The notes beneath the pieces are model-generated. The model was not told the DNA's origin. It did not search any database and saw nothing but the letters and a program-made list of their open reading frames with translations. Position numbers and translations under genes: made by a program. From contig JALHJW010000004.1 in NCBI GenBank assembly GCA_022839785.1, positions 258,862-322,861 of the forward strand: a stretch of DNA of 64,000 nucleotides. The letters run 5' to 3'. Source of the stretch: Desulfovibrio sp. (GTDB taxonomy: Bacteria > Desulfobacterota > Desulfovibrionia > Desulfovibrionales > Desulfovibrionaceae). Positions 19,806 through 30,482 of the stretch are shown here, piece by piece; the stretch's first letter is position 1; each line of letters begins with the position of its first letter.

Positions 19806-20279
19806 ATGGACATCAATATCATTGAACACGATTTTCCGCCGGAATTCGACCGGGGCCACTGCATATCCATGACCATCAAAAGCTTCAAGGGCCGCCGCAA
19901 CGTGCAGGTCCACCTCTTCCGGGCCTCCTGGGATCCCGCCGAGGAGGCCAACTACGAGTGGGACAACATGCTCGGCGCGCCCATCGACGCCAGCATGCAG
20001 CCCGATCCCGAGGGCAGCAGGAAGGTCTACATGGAGAGCTTCGGCCCCGGCGAGCGCGACGCCATCGTGAACTTCCTGCAGCGGGTGTACGCGGACAAGC
20101 TGGCGGCCATCGAGGCGCAGCCCCTCTCCTTCCCCATACCCATGGGCCTGACGCCGCTGTGCGCCGTGCCCGAGGGCAAGGACATCGGCATAATCCGCTT
20201 CGAGAAGATTCCGAGCTACGACCTGGGCATCCCGCTGCACGGCCTGTACGACCTCTCGCAGCACGAGCCCCTGGCCTAG
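19806..20279 (+). CDS. Conserved-looking hypothetical protein
   Basis: A 157-residue acidic soluble protein that I do not recognise. It has no signal peptide or transmembrane segment. It starts MDINIIEHDFPPEFDRGHCI, has a basic KSFKGRRNVQVHLFRASWDP region and ends in a mixed strand/helix pattern (VPEGKDIGIIRFEKIPSYDLGIPL). The codon pattern matches its neighbours and the GAGGTG Shine-Dalgarno is well placed, so it is very likely translated. It is divergent from uvrB and 22 bases upstream of a heptosyltransferase-like gene, with which it is probably cotranscribed. No function can be assigned. Confidence 0.75.
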   Translation: MDINIIEHDFPPEFDRGHCISMTIKSFKGRRNVQVHLFRASWDPAEEANYEWDNMLGAPIDASMQPDPEGSRKVYMESFGPGERDAIVNFLQRVYADKLAAIEAQPLSFPIPMGLTPLCAVPEGKDIGIIRFEKIPSYDLGIPLHGLYDLSQHEPLA

Positions 20280-20301
20280 GGGCCGGACGAAGGAGGTCCG
20301 C

Positions 20302-21345
20302 GTGGCCAGACCGCTCCCCCTGGAGTTCCGCAAGATCCTGGTCTGCCAGCTCAGGCAGATCGGGGACGTGCTGCTGGCCACGCCCTCGGTGGAGCTCTTG
20401 CGCCGCCGCTATCCGGAGGCGGAGATCCACTTCCTCACCGAGAAGAAGTGCGCCCCCATGCTGGCGGGCAACCCGCACATCGCCAAGGTCTGGGCTCTGG
20501 ACAAGAAGGAACTCCCGAACATCCTCAAGGAGCTGGCCTTCTACCGCCGCGTGGCGGCCGAGGGCTACGACCTGGTCGTGGACTTCCAGCAGCTCCCGCG
20601 CATCCGCTGGGTGGTGGCCTTCTCCGGGCAGGCCGTCCGGCTGACCTACGACGCGCCGTGGTACACGCGCTGGCTGTACACGCACATGGTCCCCATGCGC
20701 GGCGGCTACGCGGCCATGACCAAGGCCTCCATCCTCGTCCCCCTGGGCGTCGAGTGGACCTGCGAACCGCCCCGCCTCTACCTCTCCAAGACCGAACGGG
20801 CCTGGGCCGGACACTTCTTCCAGCAGCACGGCATCGCGGACACGCACGCCGTGGTCACCCTGGACCCCACGCACCGCCGCGAATCCAGGCGCTGGCCCGC
20901 GGAACACTGGGCGGCCATGATCGACGTGGCCGCCGCGGCCCGTCCGGACCTGCGCTTCGTCATCCTGCTGGGGCCGGGCGAGGAGCAGATCGGCCGCGAA
21001 CTGGCAAGCCGCGTGGAGCGCAAGGAGAACATCGTGATTCCCAAACGCATGCTCTCCCTGCGCGAGGTGGCCGCGGTCATCGACGCGGCCCGGCTGCACC
21101 TGGGCAACTGTTCGGCCCCGCGCCACATCGCCGTGGCCGTGGACACGCCGAGCCTCACGGTCCTGGGCTCCACCTCCAACGCCTGGACCTTCCCCGCGCC
21201 TGAACACGAAGCCCTGGCCCTGGGCCTGGACTGCCAGCCCTGCAACGAAAACGCCTGTCCCAGCGGCTCCAACGCCTGCCTCACCGGCCTGAGGCCCGAG
21301 GCCGTGGCCGGAGCGCTGCTGGGGAGACTGGGCTCCGGTTCCTGA
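20302..21345 (+). CDS. Family 9 glycosyltransferase (heptosyltransferase-like)
   Basis: A 347-residue GT-B enzyme of the WaaC/WaaF family, which adds ADP-heptose to the LPS core at the inner membrane. The start ILVCQLRQIGDVLLATPSVELLRRRYPEAEIHFLT is diagnostic, and the C-terminal donor site shows LLGPGEEQ, NCSAPRHIAVAVDTPSLTVLGST and Cys-rich CQPCNENACPSGSNACL. The typical Asp of the acceptor domain is present in IGDVLLATP. GTG at 20302 is preceded by AGGAGG six bases away. It fits with hldE at 60667-62121, which supplies ADP-heptose. Specificity (HepI, HepII or other) cannot be told. Confidence 0.92.
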   Translation: MARPLPLEFRKILVCQLRQIGDVLLATPSVELLRRRYPEAEIHFLTEKKCAPMLAGNPHIAKVWALDKKELPNILKELAFYRRVAAEGYDLVVDFQQLPRIRWVVAFSGQAVRLTYDAPWYTRWLYTHMVPMRGGYAAMTKASILVPLGVEWTCEPPRLYLSKTERAWAGHFFQQHGIADTHAVVTLDPTHRRESRRWPAEHWAAMIDVAAAARPDLRFVILLGPGEEQIGRELASRVERKENIVIPKRMLSLREVAAVIDAARLHLGNCSAPRHIAVAVDTPSLTVLGSTSNAWTFPAPEHEALALGLDCQPCNENACPSGSNACLTGLRPEAVAGALLGRLGSGS

Positions 21346-21517
21346 TCCGATCGCGCCTCTCCAGAACCTCTGCAACCGGCATCACGCAACGTTCCCGCCC
21401 GCTCCAGCACTGCTGCTCCCCCACAGCTCGCGCCGTCAGGATTGCATATGACCGGAGTATGAAGACAGCACCGGCGCGCCTTTCGATGCACCACCGCCTA
21501 TGCTTGCATTAATACAA

Positions 21518-21545
21518 TTGACTCTTCACAATACCAGCCTACTGT
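21518..21545 (+). promoter_or_regulatory. Possible promoter of the sigma-fusion gene
   Basis: TTGACT (21518-21523) and TACTGT (21540-21545), spaced by 16 bases, lie 44 bases before the sigma-fusion start in the most AT-rich part of the 243-base gap. The -35 is close to consensus and the -10 is weaker. The rest of the gap (21346-21517) shows no gene or terminator. Confidence 0.45.
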
Positions 21546-21588
21546 AAAACGACAGAGGGACCGGCCATTCGACCGGAGGCGCTGTCGT

Positions 21589-22992
21589 ATGGTGGTCATG
21601 CGGCGTTCCATGGTGGCCTTGCTGGAGAAGGCGCAAGCGGGCGACGACGCGGCCTGGCGGAGCATCCTCGACCGCTTTTCCCCGTGGGCGCTGAACCTCG
21701 CGCGCCGCCGCCTGCCGCGGGGCCTGCCCGCCGAGGACGCGGTGCAGGAGGCGTTTCTCGCCACCTTCCTCAAGCTCGGCGACCTGCGCAGCAAGGAGGC
21801 TTTCCCGTCCTGGCTGGCGTCCATCATCGTCTCCCAGTGTTCGCGGATGACCTCCGGCCTCCCGCCCGAGGTCTCCCTGGCACGGCTCGACGTCTGCGGC
21901 CTGCTGCCCCGGGCCGGACAGAGCGATCCCGAGGACGCGCTGCAGACCGGCGAATTCCTCGCCGCCTTCGATGCCGCGCTGAAGGAGCTGCCCGCCCATC
22001 TGCGCGACGTCTGCCGCCTGCACTACCGGCACGGCATGTCCGTGCCCGAGGTTGCCCTGGCCTGCGCCCTGCCCGAGGGCACGGTCAAAAAGCGCCTCTT
22101 CACCGCGCGCCCCCTGCTCCAGGAACGTCTGGCCCATTTTCGCGGCGAGGGCCTCTTCCGCGTGGGCTACATGCCCGTGTCCGATCATCTGCTGGCCATG
22201 TGCGCCGACCATCTCGCCCGGGGCCGGAACCTTCCCCTGCATTCACGCCGCTACCTCTCCTGGACGGCCCTGGCGGGCGATCTCGAACGCGGACGGCTGG
22301 ACGCGGCCTTCATCATGGCCCCCCTGGCCCTCGCCCTGCATCAGTCGGGCACGAAGCTTTTGTACGTCATGGACGGCCACCACGACGGCAGCTCCCTGGC
22401 CGTCTCCCGCCGCGCCGGACGGACGCGCCGCCTGGGGCTGCCCTGCGAGCGCTCCACCCACCGCGTGCTCCTCTCGCGCCTCGGCCAGCAGCAGCCCACT
22501 GAGTACGGCGACCTCCCCACCCTGGTCGTGAACCCCTCGTCCGCCATCTCCTCCATGCGGCAAAACGCCATCGGCTCCTTCTTCTGCGCCGAGCCCTGGA
22601 GCGCCAAGTGCGCCCACGAAGGGATCGGCGAGACGGCGATCCGTTCGCGCGACATCCTGCCCGGCCACCTCTGCTGCATCCTGGCGGTGCGCCGAGGCTT
22701 CGCCGAACGTCAGGCTCACGTGGTCACGGACTACGTGCGTGCGCTCCTCACGGCGCGCGACAGAGTCCGCCGCGATCCCGCCTGGGGGGCGCGCATCCAG
22801 GCCGCCAGCACCGGCATCGACGAGGGGGTGGCCCGCATTGTCCTGGAGCAACGCGCCATCAGCTTCGACGACCTGGCGCCGGACGCGGGTCGCATGGACG
22901 ATTTCGCGCGCATGGCCCTTGACTCGGGGGTTCTGGCCGCCCCGCCCGACCTCTCCGGCTTCGTGTGCCGCGATCTGTGCGCCTCAGCCTGA
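21589..22992 (+). CDS. Sigma-70 family (ECF-like) sigma factor fused to an NrtA/SsuA-like ligand-binding domain
   Basis: A 467-residue fusion. Residues 1-88 match sigma region 2 (LPAEDAVQEAFLATFLKLGDLRSKEAFPSWLASI). Residues 120-185 match region 4, with a helix-turn-helix at MSVPEVALACALPEGTVKKRLFTARP. From 189 on it reads like a cytoplasmic NMT1/NrtA-type solute-binding protein: FRVGYMPVSDHLLAMCADHLARG, LERGRLDAAFIMAPLALALH, then RDILPGHLCCILAVRRGF and EQRAISFDDLAPD near the end. There is no signal peptide, so the binding domain stays with the sigma factor. Family members bind nitrate, bicarbonate, sulfonates or thiamine precursors; the ligand here is unknown. No anti-sigma gene is next to it. 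GGAGG lies nine bases before the ATG. Likely role: a ligand-gated one-component regulator of the molybdoenzyme operon just downstream (inference). Confidence 0.88.
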   Translation: MVVMRRSMVALLEKAQAGDDAAWRSILDRFSPWALNLARRRLPRGLPAEDAVQEAFLATFLKLGDLRSKEAFPSWLASIIVSQCSRMTSGLPPEVSLARLDVCGLLPRAGQSDPEDALQTGEFLAAFDAALKELPAHLRDVCRLHYRHGMSVPEVALACALPEGTVKKRLFTARPLLQERLAHFRGEGLFRVGYMPVSDHLLAMCADHLARGRNLPLHSRRYLSWTALAGDLERGRLDAAFIMAPLALALHQSGTKLLYVMDGHHDGSSLAVSRRAGRTRRLGLPCERSTHRVLLSRLGQQQPTEYGDLPTLVVNPSSAISSMRQNAIGSFFCAEPWSAKCAHEGIGETAIRSRDILPGHLCCILAVRRGFAERQAHVVTDYVRALLTARDRVRRDPAWGARIQAASTGIDEGVARIVLEQRAISFDDLAPDAGRMDDFARMALDSGVLAAPPDLSGFVCRDLCASA

Positions 22993-23030
22993 ACACGGTT
23001 CGAAAATGCCTCTTTTTTTTCGATCCGGCG

Positions 23031-23092
23031 GGAACTTTTTCCAGGCCGCGGCCCTCCACCTTTCAGGAAGCCTTCCTGGCCGACACCGGCCA
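23031..23092 (+). promoter_or_regulatory. Possible control region of the molybdoenzyme operon
   Basis: The 135-base gap holds a T8 run (23013-23020), then GGAACTT at 23031-23037, which resembles an ECF -35 element; I see no convincing -10 at the usual distance. Two short inverted repeats follow: CAGGAA/TTCCTG (23064-23078, 3-base centre) and TGGCCG/CGGCCA (23077-23092, 4-base centre). They could be operator half-sites or a leader hairpin. Confidence 0.3.
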
Positions 23093-23127
23093 TGGCGGTC
23101 TTCCCTACCGCAACGGAGGACTGCACG

Positions 23128-25263
23128 ATGCGCGAAAACAAATGGATTCCGACGGTTTGTTACCAGTGCAAGGCGGAGTGCGCCATCCTGGCCCGCGTGG
23201 AGGACGGGGTGGTCAAGGAGGTCAAGGGCAACCCCAAGGCCAGGGGCAAGATGTGCGTCAAGGGCATGGCGGGCATCACCACGCTCTACTCCCAGGAACG
23301 CCTCAAGCACCCCATGAAGCGGGTGGGCGAGCGCGGCGAGGGCAAGTTCGAGCGCATAAGCTGGGACGAAGCCCTGAACATCATGGAGAAGAAGCTGCGT
23401 GAGCTGATGGCCCGGGGCGAGGGGCACAAGTTCACCTACTCCATGTTCCCGCACTCGACCACGGACCCCAAGTGGCGATTCGTCAACGCCGTGGGCGGCT
23501 TCATCTCCACCGGCCTGCCCCACTGCGACTCGGCCAAGATCATGGCCCACCTGCACACCTTCGGCTGCTTCCCCAACCACCACATCGCGCCCATGTACTA
23601 CACCGTGCCCAAGGGCGGCATCATGATCCTGGCGGGCCGCCACCCCTTCGGCTGCCTGGACGACGCCTGCGTGCCGCGCGACATCCTGGACGCCAAGGAG
23701 CGCGGGGCCAAGCTGGTGGTCATCGACCCCCTCTTCCGCACCGAGGCCTCCAAGGCCGACTGGTGGATTCCCATCAAGCCCGGCGGAGACGCCGCGCTGT
23801 TCCTGGGCATGTGCCACCACATGCTGCGCAAGGGGCTGTACAACAAGGCCTTCTGCGACAAGTGGGTGCGCGAAGGGGACATGGACAAGCTCAAGGCCTA
23901 CATCAAGGACAAGACCCCGGAGGCCATGAGCCGCATCTGCGACGTCCCGGCCAAGGACATCGTCAAGCTGGCCGAGATGTGCGCCAAGGCCCCCAGCGTC
24001 TGCGTGGACGCCTTCAAGTCCATCATGTACGGCAACGCCATGGACTGGGGCCACGCCTGGTCCATCTTCCTGGTCATCACCGGCAACCTGGACAACCCCG
24101 GCGGCCAGCCCATGCCGGAGATCGCGCCCATGGCCCCGGTGAAGCCCGTGCCCCCTGCCCCGAACCTCAAGGAGCTGGGCTACCACCGCACCGGCCCCAA
24201 CCGCGACAAGTTCGACCATTACACCTTCATCCTTGAACCCACCTGGTACGCGGCCCAGGCCATCAAGGACGGCGGGCTCAAGGTCTTCTTCGCCTCGGAG
24301 TGCAACCCGGCCCTGTCCGAGATGGGTTCCGGCGAATGGCGCAAGGCCATGACCATGAAGGACGCGAAGGGCGACTACCTGCTTGAGCTGTTCGTGGTCA
24401 CGGAGATCCTGCCCTCCGAGACCATGAAGTGGGCGGACCTGGTGCTGCCCGACCAGACCAACTTCGAGCGCTGGGAGCTTTTGTACATGCCCTGGTGGTA
24501 CAACTACGGCCACACGGCCGCGGTCTGCCAGCCGGTGGTCAAGCCGGTGGGCGAGTCGCGCCACGCCAACCGCGTCATGATCGAGCTAGGCAAGCGCATG
24601 TTCCCGGAATACTTCGCCTTCAAGGACGACGTCGAATACTACGACATCGAACTGTCCGGCGTGGGCATGACCATGCAGAAGGTGCTCGACGGCGGGGCGC
24701 TGTGGTCGCCCGGCACGGTGGGCTTTCGCAAGTACGAGGACGCCGGGAAGTTCAACACGCCCAGCGGCAGGATCGAGCTGGAGTGGCGTATGTACGAGGA
24801 CATCGGCCAGCACTGGCCGAGCCCGGAGCTGCCCCTGGAGTTCAGGCGCGACGCGGACAAGTACCCCTTCATCCTGGTCAACTTCCGCACCATCTTCCTC
24901 AACAACACCGGCGCGTGGTCGCAGAACAACGCCCAGCTCAGGGATGCGGTCTCCGGGCTGGACGCCAACCCGCTCTGGCTCAACCCCATCGATGCCGCCG
25001 GGCTGAAGATCGCGGACGGCGACACCGTGACCGTGCAGTCGTCCACCGGCAAGGTGCGCGCCCAGGTGATGCTCACCGAGAAGATCAAGCCGGGCTGCGC
25101 GGGCATCATCCACGGCTTCGGCCAGACCATGGGCAAGGTGGCGTCGCGCGGCAAGTGGTTCGGAGACAACGAGCTCATCGCCGATGCCGGTTCGCATCTG
25201 GATGAACAGGATCTGCGCGGCGGCGAGGCCCACGTCTCCACCCGGGTGCGGATATCCAAGTAA
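23128..25263 (+). CDS. Cytoplasmic molybdopterin-dependent oxidoreductase, catalytic subunit
   Basis: A 711-residue member of the DMSO-reductase family. The N-terminal [4Fe-4S] site is Cys11, Cys14, Cys18 and Cys43 (CYQCKAEC...KMCVKG). The probable Mo ligand is Cys133 in STGLPHCDSAK. FASECNPALSEMG, DLVLPDQTNFER and the C-terminal MopB domain (LNPIDAAGLKIADGDTVTVQSSTG) bind the two pterin cofactors. There is no twin-arginine signal, unlike most respiratory PsrA/PhsA/FdhA-type relatives, so it should act in the cytoplasm. A four-cluster ferredoxin-like subunit follows by 11 bases, with no membrane anchor gene of the NrfD type. The substrate is unknown; polysulfide, thiosulfate, formate or an organic substrate are all possible. 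ATG 23128 is set by GGAGG eight bases upstream. Confidence 0.9.
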   Translation: MRENKWIPTVCYQCKAECAILARVEDGVVKEVKGNPKARGKMCVKGMAGITTLYSQERLKHPMKRVGERGEGKFERISWDEALNIMEKKLRELMARGEGHKFTYSMFPHSTTDPKWRFVNAVGGFISTGLPHCDSAKIMAHLHTFGCFPNHHIAPMYYTVPKGGIMILAGRHPFGCLDDACVPRDILDAKERGAKLVVIDPLFRTEASKADWWIPIKPGGDAALFLGMCHHMLRKGLYNKAFCDKWVREGDMDKLKAYIKDKTPEAMSRICDVPAKDIVKLAEMCAKAPSVCVDAFKSIMYGNAMDWGHAWSIFLVITGNLDNPGGQPMPEIAPMAPVKPVPPAPNLKELGYHRTGPNRDKFDHYTFILEPTWYAAQAIKDGGLKVFFASECNPALSEMGSGEWRKAMTMKDAKGDYLLELFVVTEILPSETMKWADLVLPDQTNFERWELLYMPWWYNYGHTAAVCQPVVKPVGESRHANRVMIELGKRMFPEYFAFKDDVEYYDIELSGVGMTMQKVLDGGALWSPGTVGFRKYEDAGKFNTPSGRIELEWRMYEDIGQHWPSPELPLEFRRDADKYPFILVNFRTIFLNNTGAWSQNNAQLRDAVSGLDANPLWLNPIDAAGLKIADGDTVTVQSSTGKVRAQVMLTEKIKPGCAGIIHGFGQTMGKVASRGKWFGDNELIADAGSHLDEQDLRGGEAHVSTRVRISK

Positions 25264-25274
25264 GGGAGGACGCC

Positions 25275-25832
25275 ATGAAACAGCTCAGCATACTGGTCGA
25301 TCTCGACCGCTGCATCGGCTGCAAGACCTGCATCGTGGCCTGCCGCAACCACCACGGGCTGGTGGACCACGAGAAGTCCATGCCCGGAACCATGAGCCAC
25401 TACCTGAGGGTGGAAAGCGAGCTTCAGGGCGTCTATCCGAACCTCAAGGAGGACTACTGGGTGGTGCCCTGCCAGCACTGCAAGAAGCCGCCCTGCATCA
25501 AGGCCTGCACGTCCGGGGCGATCAGCAAGGACGCGCAGACCGGCATCGTGCTCATCGACAAGGCCAGGTGCACGGGCTCGGGCGCGTGCATCGAGAAGTG
25601 CCCCTACGGCGTCATCCAGTTCGACACGGCGGGCAAGTTCGCGCACAAGTGCGACATGTGCTATGATCGCGTGATCCATGGCGAGCCGCCCGTGTGCGTG
25701 GAGGTCTGCCTGGCCGACGCCCTGAGCTTCGGCGAACGCGAAATCCTGCTCATGCACGCGGACGCCGCGGGCAAGAAGGTGATCAAGAAGCGCAGCAGCC
25801 AGTCCATCATCTACGTGAAGAGCGCACCCTGA
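25275..25832 (+). CDS. Four-cluster ferredoxin-type subunit of the molybdoenzyme
   Basis: A 185-residue electron-transfer protein of the DmsB/PsrB/NrfC type, expected to pass electrons to or from the molybdenum subunit encoded just upstream. The cysteine sets are 13-16-19-23, 66-69-74-78, 99-(Ser102)-105-109 and 126-129-141-145. The third set reads CTGSGACIEKC, with Ser102 where a cysteine is usual, so that site may hold a [3Fe-4S] or altered cluster. No signal peptide is present, in keeping with a cytoplasmic complex. The start has a strong GGGAGGA. The partner that takes the electrons (ferredoxin, quinone, NAD) is not visible. Confidence 0.93.
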   Translation: MKQLSILVDLDRCIGCKTCIVACRNHHGLVDHEKSMPGTMSHYLRVESELQGVYPNLKEDYWVVPCQHCKKPPCIKACTSGAISKDAQTGIVLIDKARCTGSGACIEKCPYGVIQFDTAGKFAHKCDMCYDRVIHGEPPVCVEVCLADALSFGEREILLMHADAAGKKVIKKRSSQSIIYVKSAP

Positions 25833-25845
25833 CCCCCGGCCCGCG

Positions 25846-25874
25846 CCGGGCGGCTCCTTCGCGGAGCCGCCCGG
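25846..25874. terminator. GC-rich stem-loop between the iron-sulfur subunit and HPP genes
   Basis: A perfect 12-bp stem (25846-25857 with 25863-25874) closed by TTCGC. No T-run follows on either strand, so it may be a weak terminator, an attenuator or an RNA-stabilising end that sets the level of the HPP gene apart from the oxidoreductase genes. Confidence 0.45.
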
Positions 25875-25901
25875 ACGCGGACGGAACCGCGCGGAGCCGC
25901 C

Positions 25902-26675
25902 ATGATCCAGATCCGCCTGCGCCTCCCCTGCCGCAGGGAATTCCGCAAAGACGTCTACAGGCCCGGCGTCATCTCGCTCACGCGGCTGCTTTGGGGCTCG
26001 CTCGGCGGAGGGCTGGGACTCGGGGGCATCACCCTGCTCTCAACGGCCTGCGGGGTGGGCGTGCTCTACCCGCCCCTGGCGGCCACCTGCTTCATCGGCG
26101 CGGCCTGCGTCTATCTGCGTGTGGCGCGGCCAAGGCAGGTGGTGGTGGGACACCTGACGTCCAGCGTGGCGGGGCTGCTGGCGGTCCTGGCGGGCGACGC
26201 CCTGGCCGGGGAGTTCGCCGACGGGGGCGTGATCGCGTTCAAGCTGGGGCTGGCCGTGGCCCTGGCCTCGGCCTTCATGCAGCTCTTCGACGCCGACCAC
26301 CCGCCCGCCGCGGCCACGGCGGCCATCCCGGCCATCCTGCCCCTGCCGGTGGAAGCCGTGCTGCTGCCCCTGCACATGGCCTGGGGCGCGGTCATCGCCG
26401 TGCTGGCGGCATTGGCCTGGAACAGGGTGTGGTTCGATTTTCCCGCGCCGGAGGGCGAGACGTGCCCGGTCTGCCTGGGGCTGCACCAGAGCCGCATCGA
26501 GACGGCGGGCCTGGTGCAGTGCGTCCTGGCCGCGGCGCTCATGGGCCTGCGGCCCCTGACGGAGACGGCCTACCTGGCAGGACTCTGGGTCATGGCCACG
26601 GGCGGCCTGACGCTCATGGCCGAACCCTTTGTCGAAGCGCGCCTCATCACCGCGGACGAGACGGCCGGAGGGTGA
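25902..26675 (+). CDS. HPP-family integral membrane protein
   Basis: A 257-residue protein of the HPP family with the signature FDADHPPAAATAAIPA about half way along and several hydrophobic segments (roughly five to six). Plant-plastid and cyanobacterial members have been linked to nitrite transport, while most bacterial ones are uncharacterised. A short loop contains CPVCLG, a Cys pair that could bind metal. It is on the same strand as the molybdoenzyme operon, 69 bases after it and beyond a stem-loop. With an NrtA-like sensor upstream this hints at an oxyanion theme, but that is only inference. The start has a GGAG Shine-Dalgarno. Confidence 0.8.
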   Translation: MIQIRLRLPCRREFRKDVYRPGVISLTRLLWGSLGGGLGLGGITLLSTACGVGVLYPPLAATCFIGAACVYLRVARPRQVVVGHLTSSVAGLLAVLAGDALAGEFADGGVIAFKLGLAVALASAFMQLFDADHPPAAATAAIPAILPLPVEAVLLPLHMAWGAVIAVLAALAWNRVWFDFPAPEGETCPVCLGLHQSRIETAGLVQCVLAAALMGLRPLTETAYLAGLWVMATGGLTLMAEPFVEARLITADETAGG

Positions 26676-26687
26676 AACGGAGAGAGC

Positions 26688-27371
26688 CTACTTCGCGATC
26701 TCCAAAAGCCGCTTGAAGGCCTTTTTCCGGGCCTGAGACTGGAAATCGTCCTGAGCCTGCATGGCGGCCTTGGCCGCGGCGAGGCGGCGGGTGTATTCGG
26801 CGGAGTCTGCGCCGCGCTCGAAGGACAGGCGCTCGCCGTTCACGCGCCACGCGCCCGTGGCGCGGGCCAGCAGGTCCGCCACCTCGGCCATGCGCTCGAT
26901 GATCGCGCCCTCCAGCCTCCAGGCCTCCTCGACCTCGGCGCGGGCCTCGGCCTGGGCGCGCTCCCAGGAGGCGGCCAGGCGGGCGCGCGTCTCCTCGTCC
27001 GTGTCCAGGGCCTGGATGCGGTCCCCGCCCTGCTTCACCAGGTCGAGGCTCCTGGCCTTGTAGCGCGCGGCCAGGTCGCGCGAGCGGGCAAGGATGGCCT
27101 TGCCCTTGACCATATCCGGATCGCCCTGCAGCCGCTGCACATTGAGCAGCTTGTAGAAGCCCGCCTGCTCCAGCTCCGACTCATAGGCGCGGCTCAGCCG
27201 TTCCGCATCCAGAGCGGCCTGGGCGTAGAGCTTGCCCGTCAGATAGGTGGCGGACAGGGAACCGCCCTGCTCTTCGGGCGCGGCCGGGGCCTCGGCGGCG
27301 CGGACGGGAAGGGACGCGGCGCAGACGACGAGCAGCGCGGCGAGCACGGCGGAACGGACGGTGCGGATCAT
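26688..27371 (-). CDS. Exported alpha-helical protein of unknown function
   Basis: A 227-residue protein with a signal peptide (MIRTVRS, then AVLAALLVVCAASLPVRAAEA) and an otherwise almost wholly helical, Ala/Glu/Arg-rich mature part that looks like a coiled coil (for example ARARLAASWERAQAEARAEVEEAWRLEGAIIERMAEVADLLARA). I do not recognise a family. Periplasmic location is predicted. The frame stays open to 27431, but ATG 27371 begins the signal peptide and follows AAGGAAA. It lies 37 bases downstream of aat and converges with the HPP gene, 12 bases apart. Confidence 0.75.
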   Translation of the reverse strand: MIRTVRSAVLAALLVVCAASLPVRAAEAPAAPEEQGGSLSATYLTGKLYAQAALDAERLSRAYESELEQAGFYKLLNVQRLQGDPDMVKGKAILARSRDLAARYKARSLDLVKQGGDRIQALDTDEETRARLAASWERAQAEARAEVEEAWRLEGAIIERMAEVADLLARATGAWRVNGERLSFERGADSAEYTRRLAAAKAAMQAQDDFQSQARKKAFKRLLEIAK

Positions 27372-27408
27372 GCGATTTCCTTCATGGAACGCTTGAAGAT
27401 ATTCGGAC

Positions 27409-28131
27409 TCAGGCCGGACAGGCGCAGGCATCCGCCAGGAGCACGCCTTCCGCGCCGGTCCACGGGCCCTTGCGCGTGGGCCGTTCGATGCTCGACGCCA
27501 GACGGTCCAGGAACTCCACGCGCGGCACGGGCATCGCCCCGAAGGCCAGCATGTGCGGCGTGACCTGCTGGCAGTCGACGAAGTCGAAATCCCAGGCCGC
27601 GAGCACGCGGCAGAGGGTGGCGAAGGCCGCCTTGGAGGCCGAAGGCTCGCGGTAGAACATGGACTCGCCGAAGAACGCGCCGCCCAGGGACACGCCGTAG
27701 AGCCCCCCGGCCAGTTTGCCGTCCTTCCAGGCCTCCACGCTGTGGGCCAGTCCCTGCTCGTGCAGACGGCAGTAGGCCTCGACCATGTCCCAGACGAGCC
27801 AGGTGCCCTCCCCCTGCGGCCGGGGCGTGCGCGCGCAGCCGCCCACCACGTCCTCGAAGGCCGTGTCGAAGGTGACGGTGAACTCGCCCCGCCGCAGCGT
27901 CCTGCGCAGGCTGCGCGCGATCCGCACGCCGTGCGGAGCGATGAGCGGCCGGGGGTCCGGCGACCACCAGAGGATGGGCGTGTCGTCGTTGTACCAGGGG
28001 AAAATGCCGCGGCCGTAGGCGCAGACCAAGCGCTCCACGGAAAGATCCCCGCCCACGGCCAGGAGCCCGTCGGGTTCGGCCAGGGCGGGGTGAGGAAAGC
28101 AGGGCTCGTCGCCCAGCAGGAAGACGGGCAT
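27409..28131 (-). CDS. aat: Leucyl/phenylalanyl-tRNA-protein transferase
   Basis: Adds Leu or Phe from aminoacyl-tRNA to proteins with N-terminal Lys or Arg, making N-degrons for ClpS-ClpAP. The 240-residue length is normal. Family motifs are LLAVGGDLSVERLVCAYGRGIFPWY, LWWSPDPRPL and the C-terminal FDFVDCQQVTPHMLAFGA. The upstream open frame to 28320 is a proline/arginine-rich antisense-type extension overlapping clpA; ATG 28131 begins the real fold. It starts four bases after the clpA stop, so it is the third gene of a clpS-clpA-aat operon. Confidence 0.95.
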   Translation of the reverse strand: MPVFLLGDEPCFPHPALAEPDGLLAVGGDLSVERLVCAYGRGIFPWYNDDTPILWWSPDPRPLIAPHGVRIARSLRRTLRRGEFTVTFDTAFEDVVGGCARTPRPQGEGTWLVWDMVEAYCRLHEQGLAHSVEAWKDGKLAGGLYGVSLGGAFFGESMFYREPSASKAAFATLCRVLAAWDFDFVDCQQVTPHMLAFGAMPVPRVEFLDRLASSIERPTRKGPWTGAEGVLLADACACPA

Positions 28132-28135
28132 GGGG

Positions 28136-30481
<2,346 letters not shown>

Positions 30482-30482
30482 A

